Source: RUG100 sp050953425
GTDB taxonomy: Bacteria; Bacillota; Clostridia; Peptostreptococcales; Anaerovoracaceae
Reading direction: 5' to 3'
NCBI GenBank assembly: GCA_050953425.1
Contig: JBMNMQ010000005.1
Span: forward strand, 124,001-188,000
Length of the DNA: 64,000 nt
This document shows positions 7,138 through 17,542 of this stretch, piece after piece. The notes under the pieces were generated by a model. That model saw nothing but the letters and a program-made list of their open reading frames with translations, was not told the DNA's origin and ran no database searches. Made by a program: the position numbers and the translations under genes. Each line of letters begins with the position of its first letter. The first letter of the stretch is position 1.

Positions 7138-10100
7138 ATGAAGTATTCAGAGCTAATCAGCTTCAAACCAATTGAATCAACGATACAGCTCGTTGAGGGA
7201 ACAAAAACACAAAGCGGAGTCAAGGAACTCGTGCAGACCTACGTCATGTCAGACAGCATGGCGGAGAGCCTGCAGGCTCCTGTCATCGACCAACTCCAGA
7301 TGGATGAAGTGGTCGACAACAAAGGCGTTTTCATCGTAGGTAACTACGGCACTGGTAAATCACACCTGATGAGCGTGATCTCCGCAGTCGCCAATGACGC
7401 AGATAATCTTCAGTACCTGCAGAACCAGAATTTCGCCAAGCGGATGGAACCGGTCGCAGGAAAGTTCGAGATCCTGAGGCTGGAAATCGGTGGTGTCACC
7501 ATGACGCTTTATGACATTCTCTTCGACTACATCGAGGAGGATTTCCAGCGTCGTGGCATTGATTTCAAGAAGCCGGACTACTCTACAGTCCGTGATAACA
7601 AGAAGGTAATCCGTCAGATGATGGAAGCCTTCAATGCAAAGTATCCGGACAAGGGATATCTGATCGTCGTCGATGAGTTCCTTGCCTACCTGACTTCCAG
7701 AGACGAGCGCCAGCTGGTTCTCGACCTGGAAGTGCTGCGTGCATTTGGAGAGATGTGCTCCAAGAGCAATCTCCGGATCATCCTCGGTATTCAGGAGAAG
7801 ATCTTCGACAATCCAAAGTTCAGCTTCGTGTCCGAAACGCTGAAGCATGTCAGCGACCGCTTCACGCAGATGGAGATCACGAAGGAAGATACGGAGTACG
7901 TTGTTTCGGAAAGAATCCTGAAGAAGAATCCTGAGCAGAAGGCGCTGATCCGCAATCACCTCGAGAAGTTCTCCAGCCTTTACAGTGGGATGTCCACGCG
8001 CATGGATGAATTCGTAGATCTGTTTCCGATTCATCCAGCATACATTGATGTGTTCAACAAGGTCTACCTCGTAGAGAACCGGCACATCCTGAAGAACATC
8101 TCCAAAGTTATCCGCGACATCTTCGACAAAGACGTACCGGAAGATGCGCCGGGAATCTATTCCTTCGATACTTATTGGCCAGCAATTAAGGGTAATGGGC
8201 TTCTGAAGAGCGACGTCACGATCAGCAAGGTCGTAAACGCCAGCACCCAGTTGGAGGAGATCATCAATCGCTCCTTCCCGCATAAGGTTTATAAGCCGCT
8301 CGCAATTCAGATCATTTACGCACTCAGTGTACATAGGCTGACAACGAACGGCCTCGATGTGCAGTTCGGACTGACGGCAGAAAATCTGAAGGATGACCTT
8401 TGCCTGTATCTGGATTCTATGCCGGAAAACGACGCGGACTTCCTTCTTGGCGTTGTCAATACGACGCTCAAGGACATCATGACGACAGTCTCCGGACAGT
8501 TCATCATCCACAACGACGCCAACAACCAGTACTACATTGATGTCGACAAGATCGTCGACTACGACGAGAAGATCAATCAGAAGGCATCGCTTCTGGCTCC
8601 GGCAGAATTGAATCGCTACTTCTATACGGTTGTCTATAACTGCCTTGAATGGGATGCGAAGGAATACGTCACAAACTTCAAAATCTACGAGTATGACCTG
8701 AACTGGAACAGCCACAACATCTTCAGGGAAGGTTACCTCTTTATGGGACTTCCGGGAGAACGCAGCACGGCCCAGCCGGAGCGGGACTTCTATATTCACA
8801 TTATGCCGCCGTATGACAACGGCAATGTGGATATCGCCAACCTCCCAGATGAGGTCTACTTCTTCTTCCGCTCCTCGGATGAGTTCAAGAAGAACCTCGA
8901 GCTGTATGCCGCTGCCAATCAGCTGGCCGAAATCAGCGAAGGCAAAGACAAGGAAGCATACCTGAACAAAGCGAAGATGTTCAACCGCCAGCTCGTAAAA
9001 TATCTGAGCGACAACAAGAACACCTGCTTCAACGTGACCTACAAAGCTCAGATGCGGCAGCTGATCGAGGTTTTGAAAGGCAAGTATCGTCCAGACCTGA
9101 CTTTCAAAGATACCATCGACCTCGCAGCCTCGATCTGCCTCGACGAATATTTCACGGGCAAGTACAAAGACTTCCCGGTCATGAAGACCAGAGTCACCAG
9201 AAAGAACATGGCAGGACTGGCACGGGATTCCTTTGACTATTTTGCAGGCCGGAAGACGCAGCAAGCACGGATGATGCTCGAGAGCTTTGGTGTGCTCGAG
9301 GATGACAAGATCAAACCTGAAAACTCGAAGTATGCCAGATATTATATCGATCGCCTGCAGGAGCTGCCGCCACAGGGCGTGCTGAACTATACAGACATGT
9401 TTGAAGAGCAGTTCATGGGTGTGTATATCGACAAGCAATTTAAGATCAGCTTCTTGTTTACACCGATCATCTTCCTGTCGCTTGTTTACGCGGGCTACGC
9501 TGTCATTACGCTGAACAATGGCAAGACGATAACAGCATCCAACCTTGATGAGATTCCAAATACAAATGCGCTTGATCTGTACGAATTCAAGTACATCTCC
9601 CGTCCGGCAAAGATGGCTCTGGCGGAGCTCAAGAAGATGTTCGAGGTACTTGGCCTCAATCCTGCGCTCCTGGATCTGCCGAAGGACAGAGACAATGGCG
9701 TCAAGCAGCTCATTCAGGCCGCACAGAATCTTTGCAATGATGCGGTTCTCGGAACAAGGAAACTTTCTGACGGTTTCGAGCTGTGGGGAGAGCCGCTTGC
9801 AGATTCGCAGATGAAGGCGAAAATGCAGAGCGCCTGCGATAAGGTTAAGGAGGAATTCAGCAACTACTCAGCGAAGTTCAACACTTTCGCAAAGCTGAAT
9901 AATTTCCGGCACACGATGGATGAGATTCAGGAAATTGAGAAGCAGATCTGGACTTTACGTCGTATTCCGGAGTATCTCGATTTCAAGAGCGAATGCGGAG
10001 ATTTAGTCGGATACGTTGCAAGTGTCCAGAACTTCGATATTGAGGAGCTGAAAGCTTCCATCGAAGATGCGCGTGCAGCTTTCCGTACAGCCAGAGACAG

Positions 10101-10827
10101 CATCGCAGAAGGTACCAGTGGAACGGATGCAGCCCGCGCAGTGGAGGATGCGCTGGAGCCGGTTCAGGAGAAGTACATCAATCTCTATTACGATGCGCAT
10201 TCGAAGAAACGCCTCGGCATTGAGGACGCACAGCGGAAAGGCAAGATTCAGGAGAGCCTTGCGCTAAAGAACCTTAGAAAGCTGCACGGCATTACAATCC
10301 TTCCCGGCGCAAAGCTCACAGACCTCGAAACCTCGATGGCGAATATCAAGGTCTGCTACGAGCTGACACCTAACGAGCTGAAAAAGAATCCGATCTGCCC
10401 GCATTGCCATTTCGATATGAGCAGCCATGAGAGAAATGTGCATGGGCTGTTGGATCAGATTGACGACGGCATTGATGAGCTGACACAGGAATGGACGAAG
10501 AAGCTGCTGGAGACCGTCACCGATCCGCTTGTGCTCGCTCAGAAGCAGTACCTGAACGACGACCAGCAGAAAGTCATCGACGACTTTGTAAATTCAAAAG
10601 AACTGCCGAAGCGTGTAGATGATTTCTTTGTTGAAAGCATCACCGCGCTCCTGAAAGGATTCGAACCGGTGGTCATCGATGCAGAGACGCTGGTGGAAAA
10701 ACTTGAGCAGCTGCAGCCACTCAGCGAGGACAAATTCCGTAAGAAATTGAATGACATCATTGCTTCCTATACAAAGGGTAAGGATGAAAGCAAGCTGCGT
10801 ATCGTCGTAAAACGCAAGGAGAATTAA
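7138..10827 (+). CDS. brxC: BREX P-loop ATPase BrxC (PglY)
   Basis: The 1,229-residue protein has Walker A GNYGTGKS at 68-75 and Walker B LIVVDE at 175-180, followed by a long helical body. A CPHC...SSHE zinc-binding-like motif lies near residue 1,085. Length and order fit BrxC of type 3 BREX, the large ATPase thought to act with PglX and PglZ in host DNA methylation and phage exclusion. AAGGAGG precedes the ATG, and pglX starts 4 bases after the stop. Codon use is uniform along the gene, unlike pglX. Confidence 0.92.
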   Translation: MKYSELISFKPIESTIQLVEGTKTQSGVKELVQTYVMSDSMAESLQAPVIDQLQMDEVVDNKGVFIVGNYGTGKSHLMSVISAVANDADNLQYLQNQNFAKRMEPVAGKFEILRLEIGGVTMTLYDILFDYIEEDFQRRGIDFKKPDYSTVRDNKKVIRQMMEAFNAKYPDKGYLIVVDEFLAYLTSRDERQLVLDLEVLRAFGEMCSKSNLRIILGIQEKIFDNPKFSFVSETLKHVSDRFTQMEITKEDTEYVVSERILKKNPEQKALIRNHLEKFSSLYSGMSTRMDEFVDLFPIHPAYIDVFNKVYLVENRHILKNISKVIRDIFDKDVPEDAPGIYSFDTYWPAIKGNGLLKSDVTISKVVNASTQLEEIINRSFPHKVYKPLAIQIIYALSVHRLTTNGLDVQFGLTAENLKDDLCLYLDSMPENDADFLLGVVNTTLKDIMTTVSGQFIIHNDANNQYYIDVDKIVDYDEKINQKASLLAPAELNRYFYTVVYNCLEWDAKEYVTNFKIYEYDLNWNSHNIFREGYLFMGLPGERSTAQPERDFYIHIMPPYDNGNVDIANLPDEVYFFFRSSDEFKKNLELYAAANQLAEISEGKDKEAYLNKAKMFNRQLVKYLSDNKNTCFNVTYKAQMRQLIEVLKGKYRPDLTFKDTIDLAASICLDEYFTGKYKDFPVMKTRVTRKNMAGLARDSFDYFAGRKTQQARMMLESFGVLEDDKIKPENSKYARYYIDRLQELPPQGVLNYTDMFEEQFMGVYIDKQFKISFLFTPIIFLSLVYAGYAVITLNNGKTITASNLDEIPNTNALDLYEFKYISRPAKMALAELKKMFEVLGLNPALLDLPKDRDNGVKQLIQAAQNLCNDAVLGTRKLSDGFELWGEPLADSQMKAKMQSACDKVKEEFSNYSAKFNTFAKLNNFRHTMDEIQEIEKQIWTLRRIPEYLDFKSECGDLVGYVASVQNFDIEELKASIEDARAAFRTARDSIAEGTSGTDAARAVEDALEPVQEKYINLYYDAHSKKRLGIEDAQRKGKIQESLALKNLRKLHGITILPGAKLTDLETSMANIKVCYELTPNELKKNPICPHCHFDMSSHERNVHGLLDQIDDGIDELTQEWTKKLLETVTDPLVLAQKQYLNDDQQKVIDDFVNSKELPKRVDDFFVESITALLKGFEPVVIDAETLVEKLEQLQPLSEDKFRKKLNDIIASYTKGKDESKLRIVVKRKEN

Positions 10828-10830
10828 AAC

Positions 10831-13353
10831 ATGGAGAAGAGAGAACTGACAAAGGAGGACCTCGACAAGGTCCGTGATATAGAAGGCTTTCCAATCGGCT
10901 CGGATGAGGACATCATTACCCTCTCTGATGCACCGTATTATACAGCATGCCCGAATCCATTCATCAAGGAGTTCATTGAAGAAAATGGAACACCTTATGA
11001 CGAGGAGACGGATGATTATCACTGCGAGCCGTTTGCAGCAGATGTGAGTGAAGGGAAAACTGATCCTATTTATATGGCTCACGCTTACCATACCAAGGTA
11101 CCATATAAAGCTATTGTACGATACATCCTTCACTATACAAATCCAGGAGATATTGTTTTTGATGGTTTTTGCGGAACAGGAATGACTGGAGTTGCAGCTC
11201 AATCCTGTGGACATCTTTCTAATGAAGATCAGGCCCTTTTTAAGGCAGAAATGGGAAATGTGAAATTTGGTACCAGAAAGGCTGTGTTAAACGACTTAGC
11301 TCCTATAGCAGGTTTTTTAGCTGACGTATACAATTCACATGTGGATCCATTTCAATTTGAAAAGAGACTTGATTCATTAATAAGTCAGGTTTCTGATGAA
11401 GTTGGCTGGGTTTATGAAACTAATGTAAGCGAGGATAACCAGCTTCTTTTTGGATCTTCAAAAGGGACGATCAACTACACTATATGGTCTGATGTACTTA
11501 TATGCCCACACTGCGGTGAGGAAATTGTCTTCTGGGATGCTGCAATAGAAGGAAATGGTGGAAAAGTAAAGGACGTCTTTTCATGCCCACATTGCGGGGC
11601 GTCGATGAAAAAGAACGATTGCGAGAAAGCAATGACGCCTGTGGTGGATGATGCTCTTGGCAAAGTTATATCAATGATTAAGCAAGTTCCAGTACAAATA
11701 AACTATACATATGGAGGAAAAAGATATACAAAAAGGCCAGATAAGAGTGACATGGCGGTTATTGAAAAAGTAAACAATATGCATATACCCTACTGGTATC
11801 CAACATTAAGAATGCCAGAAGGAAAAGAAGCCAGACGTAATGATAAGTCTGGAATAACGCATGTGCATCACTTTTTTACAAAAAGAAATTTATATGTCCT
11901 GTCGTGCCTTTATGAGCACATAGGCGATGACAAGCAGTTAAAGTTTTTATTTACTTCAATTCTCCAACGAGCTTCAAAACTCTTCAAATGGAGTAAGAAT
12001 CAAGCTGGCCCGTTATCGGGGACACTTTATATTTCTTCTTGTGTGTATGAGACATCGGTTTTTTCACTGATCAATAACAAGAAAAAATTGTTTGAGGCTT
12101 GGAGGTCTGAAAATAAGCAGGTGGCTGTTAACACAGCTTCTTTAACTGATTTAAGGAATGTCCCTAACAATTCAATTGATTACATTTTTACAGATCCGCC
12201 TTTTGGAGGTAACTTGATGTATTCAGAATTAAGTTATCTTTGGGAGGCGTGGCTCAAGGTAAGAACCAATAACTCAGATGAAGCAATTATAGACACTGTA
12301 CAGAACAAAAGCTTGGTAGATTATCAAAACTTAATGACAGCTTCTTTTACACAATGCTTTAACATTTTAAAGCCAGGCCATTGGATGACTGTCGAGTTTC
12401 ATAATTCAAAAAATTCAGTTTGGAATGCGATTCAACAAAGTCTAAGTAGAGCCGGATTCGTTATTGCAGATGTCCGTACTCTTGATAAGAAGCAAGGCAG
12501 CTTTAAGCAGGTAAACAATGCATCAGCTGTAAAACAAGACCTTGTCATATCTGCCTATAAACCCAAGGAGAAATTTCGCAAGGAATTTGAAGAAAAAGCC
12601 GGTACAGAAGAAACTGCATGGGCATTCGTTCGTCAGCACCTTACTAATCTTCCTGTTGTAGTCGATGCGGATCACAATGGTAAGATCGACATCATCTCTG
12701 AGCGACAGGCGTACCTGCTCTTCGACCGCATGGTGGCTTACCATATCATGAATGGGATTCCGGTGCCGATTGATGCGACGGATTTTTACAAAGGTCTTGA
12801 CGAGAGGTTTTTGAAACGCGACGGCATGTATTTTCTCCCGGATCAGATAAATGAGTACGATACCGCTCGTATAAAAATGGATGTTGAGCCGGTTCAGTTT
12901 GAGCTGTTTGTAACAAATGAGAAGTCTGCCATTGCGTGGCTGTACCAGCAGCTTGATACACCGCAGACATATGCAGAACTTCAGCCGAAGTTCATGCAGG
13001 AAGTGAAGTCAGTTGACCGCTATGAGGATATGCCTGAGCTGTCTGTTATGCTGGACGAGAACTTTATTCAGGATGACAAAGGTCGCTGGTATATTCCGGA
13101 TCGAACGAAGGAAGGCGATGTTGCCAAGCTCCGCGAAAAGAATCTCTGGAAAGAGTTTGAAGGTTACATGAATAGCAAAGGCAAGCTGAAATTGTTCCGC
13201 TCAGAAGCTATTCGTGTCGGTTTCTCGCGGCTTTGGAAGGACAAGAACTATCAGGCCATTGTTGATATGGCAGAACGTCTGCCTGAGCAGACTATTCAGG
13301 AAGATGACAAATTACTGATGTATTACGACATTAGTTTGAGCCGCGTGCAGTAA
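10831..13353 (+). CDS. pglX: BREX-3 adenine-specific DNA methyltransferase PglXI
   Basis: The 840-residue protein carries the SAM-binding motif VFDGFCGTGMTG at about 109-120 and the catalytic DPPF motif at 455-458 (TDPPFGGNLMYSEL), typical of N6-adenine or N4-cytosine methylases. Two CPHC pairs at residues about 225-260 probably bind one zinc ion. In BREX this enzyme marks host DNA. It lies between brxC and brxHII, as in type 3 systems. By eye, the stretch from about 11,050 to 12,650 is clearly more A+T-rich than both ends and than brxC and brxHII, with more TTT, AAT, TCT and AGA codons. This suggests that the methylase core was exchanged by recombination. The frame is intact. Confidence 0.92.
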   Translation: MEKRELTKEDLDKVRDIEGFPIGSDEDIITLSDAPYYTACPNPFIKEFIEENGTPYDEETDDYHCEPFAADVSEGKTDPIYMAHAYHTKVPYKAIVRYILHYTNPGDIVFDGFCGTGMTGVAAQSCGHLSNEDQALFKAEMGNVKFGTRKAVLNDLAPIAGFLADVYNSHVDPFQFEKRLDSLISQVSDEVGWVYETNVSEDNQLLFGSSKGTINYTIWSDVLICPHCGEEIVFWDAAIEGNGGKVKDVFSCPHCGASMKKNDCEKAMTPVVDDALGKVISMIKQVPVQINYTYGGKRYTKRPDKSDMAVIEKVNNMHIPYWYPTLRMPEGKEARRNDKSGITHVHHFFTKRNLYVLSCLYEHIGDDKQLKFLFTSILQRASKLFKWSKNQAGPLSGTLYISSCVYETSVFSLINNKKKLFEAWRSENKQVAVNTASLTDLRNVPNNSIDYIFTDPPFGGNLMYSELSYLWEAWLKVRTNNSDEAIIDTVQNKSLVDYQNLMTASFTQCFNILKPGHWMTVEFHNSKNSVWNAIQQSLSRAGFVIADVRTLDKKQGSFKQVNNASAVKQDLVISAYKPKEKFRKEFEEKAGTEETAWAFVRQHLTNLPVVVDADHNGKIDIISERQAYLLFDRMVAYHIMNGIPVPIDATDFYKGLDERFLKRDGMYFLPDQINEYDTARIKMDVEPVQFELFVTNEKSAIAWLYQQLDTPQTYAELQPKFMQEVKSVDRYEDMPELSVMLDENFIQDDKGRWYIPDRTKEGDVAKLREKNLWKEFEGYMNSKGKLKLFRSEAIRVGFSRLWKDKNYQAIVDMAERLPEQTIQEDDKLLMYYDISLSRVQ

Positions 13354-13388
13354 GGCTTTGATCTGCACATTTTTGGAGGTGGCAATGC

Positions 13389-16064
13389 ATGCTGAAGGCA
13401 GGGGAATTCGCCTTTGACAGGAATACAGGAAGAAGTGTACAGGTGCTCGAACGGCTCGAAGTGTGGGGATATGTGTCCTATCGCGTCTTCGATCCATCGA
13501 CCGGAACCGTCTATAAAGTGATGGAGGACAGCCTGAGTGATTCAGTTGGATCGAATACCTACGATGAGAATTATCTGCGCTATGTTACGTTGCTGTCAAA
13601 GATTAAAAACGAAACTGCAGGAGGACTCCTGACTTCTCTTGCCAGCGGTGTCATTCCGCTGCCGCATCAGCTGCATGTGTTGAATCGTGTGATGTCCACA
13701 AACAACATCCGCTATATTCTGGCGGATGAGGTCGGCCTCGGGAAAACGATCGAGGCTGGCATGGTCATCAAGGAACTGAAAGCAAGAGGACTGGTCAGGC
13801 GGACGCTTGTGGTCTGCCCGACCGGCCTTGTAACGCAGTGGTCTGCGGAAATGCAGGAGAAATTCCACGAGAAGTTTCAGGTGATTCTTCCGTCGGACTA
13901 CGATACGATTCGCAGGCTTACGGACAGCGAGGATGTCTATGGGCAATACGATCAAGTCATCTCCCCGATGGATTCGATCAAGCCGCTCGAAAAACATGCC
14001 GGTTGGACGGAGGAACGCGTCGAGCAATATAACCAGGAGCGGATTTATTCCATTATCAACAGCGGCTGGGACCTGATCATCATCGATGAGGCGCACCGCG
14101 TCGCTGGCTCTTCCGGAGAAGTGGCGCGCTATAAGCTCGGATATCTGCTTTCGCAGGCAAGCCCATACCTGCTGCTCCTGACAGCCACACCTCATAACGG
14201 TAAGACTGAGCCGTTCCTGCGGCTAGTCCGCCTGCTGGATGAAGACGCCTTTCCGAACGCAAAATCCGTCGTCAAGGAACAGGTAGCCCCGTTCCTGATT
14301 CGTACGGAAAAGCGGGAAGCCATAGATAATAATGGAAATTTGCTGTTTAAGAACCGCGTCACACATCTGGTCGAGCTGACCTGGGACGAACGGCATACTT
14401 ATCAGCGAAAGCTCTATGAGATGGTCACGTCCTACGTTTCGAAGACCTATAACAAGGCGCTCCGGAATCGTAAGAAAAACATGTGCCTGATTTTCCTGCT
14501 TATCATAATGCAGCGCATGGTGACAAGCAGCACAGCAGCAATTCGTCAGAGTCTTGAAAGACGGATTGAAATCCTGAAAACCCAGAATACCAAACTGGGA
14601 TCTCTTACCGAGGAGGATTTGGCGGAACTTGATATCGAAGACGGTGTCGAGGATGCTCTTCAGGCAATGTCCCTTGACATGGAAGAAGAAATCAGCGAGC
14701 TGGAGAATATCATCGCCGTTGCCAAGCAGGCAGAGTTCCAGCACCCGGATGTAAAAGTCGAAACATTGGAGAACACGATAGACGCGCTTCTGAACGCAGA
14801 TCGAAACCAGAAAATCATCATCTTTACGGAATTTGTGGCCACGCAGGAATATCTCCAGCGGCTGCTGACTTCAATGGGATATACAGTGACAATCTTGAAT
14901 GGCCGGATGAGCATTGAAGAACGCAACGAGGCGCTCCGGGAATTCCGGGACAGCACGAATATCTTTATTTCTACTGACGCCGGTGGCGAAGGCCTGAACC
15001 TGCAGTTCTCGAATATCATCATCAATTACGATCTGCCGTGGAATCCGATGAAGATCGAACAGCGCTGCGGTCGTGTGGATCGTATCGGTCAGACGCGAGA
15101 TGTGCAGATTTTCAATTTTATTGTAACAGACACGATTGAAAACCGTGTACGAGAGGTGCTGGAAGAAAAGCTCTCTGTGATACTCAAAGAAATGGGGGTC
15201 GATAAGTATTCCGATGTCCTCGATAGCGAAGTCGCAGAGGTCGATTTTACCGACGTCTATATGCGTTCGATCAGCAGGCCACATAGAAAATCCGATGAGA
15301 ATCTGTATCCAGTAGAATCTGAGCTGCGGCAGGAGCTGAAAAACGCGCAGAAATACAAGAGCCTGCTTCATGAAGACAAAGACCTGACGAAGCTCGTCGG
15401 GAAGGAATCGAACTTTGATGTAGATTCCGCTCTACGCCAGATGCTCACCTATTATGATGCATGGCAGGGACTGGACCCGCGGCTCATTATGGATATCAGT
15501 ATCAATGACGAGAGCATTACGCGGCATCTCAATGCAAACGTGATTCAGGATCGATTCTCCCCGATATTGTCGGTTTCGATTCAGGATTTTCCGAACGAGG
15601 AAGGCTACTTCATGCTCTGGGATCTGTCTGTAACCGATGAAGAAATGGACCAGAGAATACTTCCCGTATTTGTCAACAAAGATTTTGTGCTGCGGCCAAT
15701 GGCTGGGCAGCGGATCATGGATGTGTTTCTCGACGGAACGTCACGACTTTCAGTCCATTCCGTACCGAACTTAACTGGAGAAGAATACCAGCAGCTCGAA
15801 AATCTGAGCACAGAATTTGCTTACGATTCGTTTCTTGAATTAAAGGATAAGCAGCTAAAAAGGAATAAGGAAAGCTATGACAAATACATGTATGCCCTGA
15901 AACTGCGGACAGAAGCGACAGAGCATGTGGGCATAGATAACATCAGAAAATCCCGGCTGCAGCGACTGGAAAAAGAAAAAGAAACCGTAGAGGGGCGATA
16001 TAGAAAAGGACAAGAGGTCTATCCAGAATTCAGGTTGTGCCTGCTTGTCAGATTGGAGGCGTGA
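13389..16064 (+). CDS. brxHII: BREX-3 SNF2/DEAD-like helicase BrxHII
   Basis: The 891-residue protein has two RecA-like helicase halves: Walker A DEVGLGKTIEAG at about residues 113-124, DEAH at 233-236, LLTATPHNGKTEP (motif III region), TDAGGEGLNLQ (motif V) and QRCGRVDRIGQ (motif VI). The C-terminal section is RapA-like. This is the BrxHII helicase that separates type 3 BREX from type 1. GGAGGT lies 8 bases before the ATG. The gene starts 35 bases after pglX and stops 2 bases before pglZ, so translation is probably coupled. Confidence 0.92.
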   Translation: MLKAGEFAFDRNTGRSVQVLERLEVWGYVSYRVFDPSTGTVYKVMEDSLSDSVGSNTYDENYLRYVTLLSKIKNETAGGLLTSLASGVIPLPHQLHVLNRVMSTNNIRYILADEVGLGKTIEAGMVIKELKARGLVRRTLVVCPTGLVTQWSAEMQEKFHEKFQVILPSDYDTIRRLTDSEDVYGQYDQVISPMDSIKPLEKHAGWTEERVEQYNQERIYSIINSGWDLIIIDEAHRVAGSSGEVARYKLGYLLSQASPYLLLLTATPHNGKTEPFLRLVRLLDEDAFPNAKSVVKEQVAPFLIRTEKREAIDNNGNLLFKNRVTHLVELTWDERHTYQRKLYEMVTSYVSKTYNKALRNRKKNMCLIFLLIIMQRMVTSSTAAIRQSLERRIEILKTQNTKLGSLTEEDLAELDIEDGVEDALQAMSLDMEEEISELENIIAVAKQAEFQHPDVKVETLENTIDALLNADRNQKIIIFTEFVATQEYLQRLLTSMGYTVTILNGRMSIEERNEALREFRDSTNIFISTDAGGEGLNLQFSNIIINYDLPWNPMKIEQRCGRVDRIGQTRDVQIFNFIVTDTIENRVREVLEEKLSVILKEMGVDKYSDVLDSEVAEVDFTDVYMRSISRPHRKSDENLYPVESELRQELKNAQKYKSLLHEDKDLTKLVGKESNFDVDSALRQMLTYYDAWQGLDPRLIMDISINDESITRHLNANVIQDRFSPILSVSIQDFPNEEGYFMLWDLSVTDEEMDQRILPVFVNKDFVLRPMAGQRIMDVFLDGTSRLSVHSVPNLTGEEYQQLENLSTEFAYDSFLELKDKQLKRNKESYDKYMYALKLRTEATEHVGIDNIRKSRLQRLEKEKETVEGRYRKGQEVYPEFRLCLLVRLEA

Positions 16065-16066
16065 CA

Positions 16067-17542
16067 ATGTTCGGACAATATGTATATGAAAAAACCTACG
16101 CTTCCAACACTTCACGCATGATTCTCATTGACGAGGACGGCCTTGAAGAAAAAACACATTATACAAATGAGTTTGCAAACAGGGGCTTTCAGATCATTCG
16201 TTACAAAGATGATCTGAGCTTCAGGATCGAGTGGGAAGACAAATTCAAAAGTGGTCAGGATAAGTACCTGATTTTCGCAAGACCGAAGGTCTACATCCCA
16301 TATGATGTTCTGAAGATTTGTGGTTCTTACAAATTTCGTATTTCCCTGATGAATCTCTTCCCGCGTCTGCAGACACAGTGCATCCGGGAAAAGGCAGACC
16401 TGAATTTTGATCTTCTCTGCATGGCGTATAAAAGCCTCTATGACGATTGCCGCACGTACGAAAAGACGAAAGACTTCGTAAACGATGTCGTATACGGCAA
16501 AGACAACGTTTGCGAATACGTAAACCAGCGGATCAAAGATGTTTCTGTTCTGGCAGAAAAGGCCCAGAACTACAAGGATTGGATCAAGGTCGCAGAGGCA
16601 AAATCCGAGATTGATGTCTTCTGTGCCTCTTATGAAATTGACTCGAATGCTGAGTTCGTGCAGGAACCGTTCTTGAAATTCATAATTGAGAGCTTCGGCA
16701 AGCTTTCAGGAAAGATTACTTCAGATCGGGAAACGCCGGTGCTCGTCAAGGGCGCGATGGATTACATGCATAATCACAGCGACAAGTTCGTGATCATTGT
16801 CATGGACGGAATGTCGGAGTTCGATTGGACCATATTGTCGCGAAGCTTCGGAAACATAAAGCACGAACGATCTGCGGCTTTTGCCATGATTCCGACGATC
16901 ACATCGCTCTCCCGGCAGAGCCTCGTTTCAGGCAAATATCCACTTCAGCTTTTGAGCCCGTGGAGTACCAGCAAGGAGGGAAAGGAATTCACCGATTGCG
17001 CCATGAGCTTTGGCCTTCGTAAAGAGCAGGTTGAATATCATCGAGGATATGACGCCGACTTTGGACCGACGATTCGGTGCGGTTGCGTCATCATCAATGA
17101 CATAGATGATATGGTTCACGGTCAGCAGCAGGGACGATCCGGCATGTATCGTGATGTGGAATATCTGTCCAGTACCGGGAAGCTCGCAACACTTGTGCGG
17201 AATCTACTCAGTAAGGGCTTTGATGTCTATATTTCAGCTGATCACGGTAATACTCCATGCGTCGGCCAGGGGAAACTGATGAAGCTTGGCGTCGAGACAG
17301 AAACAAAGAGCCATCGCATGTTGGTTTTGGAGAAGTTTGCAGACAAAGAGAAAATGAAGGAACAATATGACATGATCGAGTACCCGAAGTACTTTCTTGA
17401 CAAGCAGTATGATTACTTGATCTGCAACATTGGGAAATCCTTTGATGCGAAAGGTGACAAGGTGATGACACACGGAGGCATAACGGTGGACGAGGTGATT
17501 GTGCCATTTATTAAAATAAAGGCGGTGGATAACAATGGGTAA
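16067..17542 (+). CDS. pglZ: BREX-3 PglZ (alkaline-phosphatase-like protein)
   Basis: The 491-residue protein contains the PglZ-type core: FVIIVMDGMSEFDW (metal-ligand Asp and nucleophile region) around residues 244-257, and SADHGNTPCVGQG with the His/Asp metal ligands around 394-406. PglZ is a BREX hallmark and works with BrxC and PglX. The ATG at 16,067 is chosen over an earlier in-frame ATG at 16,037 because TTGGAGG lies just before it and the earlier start would overlap brxHII by 28 bases. It is somewhat short for a PglZ. It overlaps brxA by 8 bases. Confidence 0.9.
   Translation: MFGQYVYEKTYASNTSRMILIDEDGLEEKTHYTNEFANRGFQIIRYKDDLSFRIEWEDKFKSGQDKYLIFARPKVYIPYDVLKICGSYKFRISLMNLFPRLQTQCIREKADLNFDLLCMAYKSLYDDCRTYEKTKDFVNDVVYGKDNVCEYVNQRIKDVSVLAEKAQNYKDWIKVAEAKSEIDVFCASYEIDSNAEFVQEPFLKFIIESFGKLSGKITSDRETPVLVKGAMDYMHNHSDKFVIIVMDGMSEFDWTILSRSFGNIKHERSAAFAMIPTITSLSRQSLVSGKYPLQLLSPWSTSKEGKEFTDCAMSFGLRKEQVEYHRGYDADFGPTIRCGCVIINDIDDMVHGQQQGRSGMYRDVEYLSSTGKLATLVRNLLSKGFDVYISADHGNTPCVGQGKLMKLGVETETKSHRMLVLEKFADKEKMKEQYDMIEYPKYFLDKQYDYLICNIGKSFDAKGDKVMTHGGITVDEVIVPFIKIKAVDNNG

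Noticed and set aside
7360..9438. 692-codon open frame antisense to brxC
   Set aside because: No motif, no ribosome-binding site and complete overlap with a well-supported gene.
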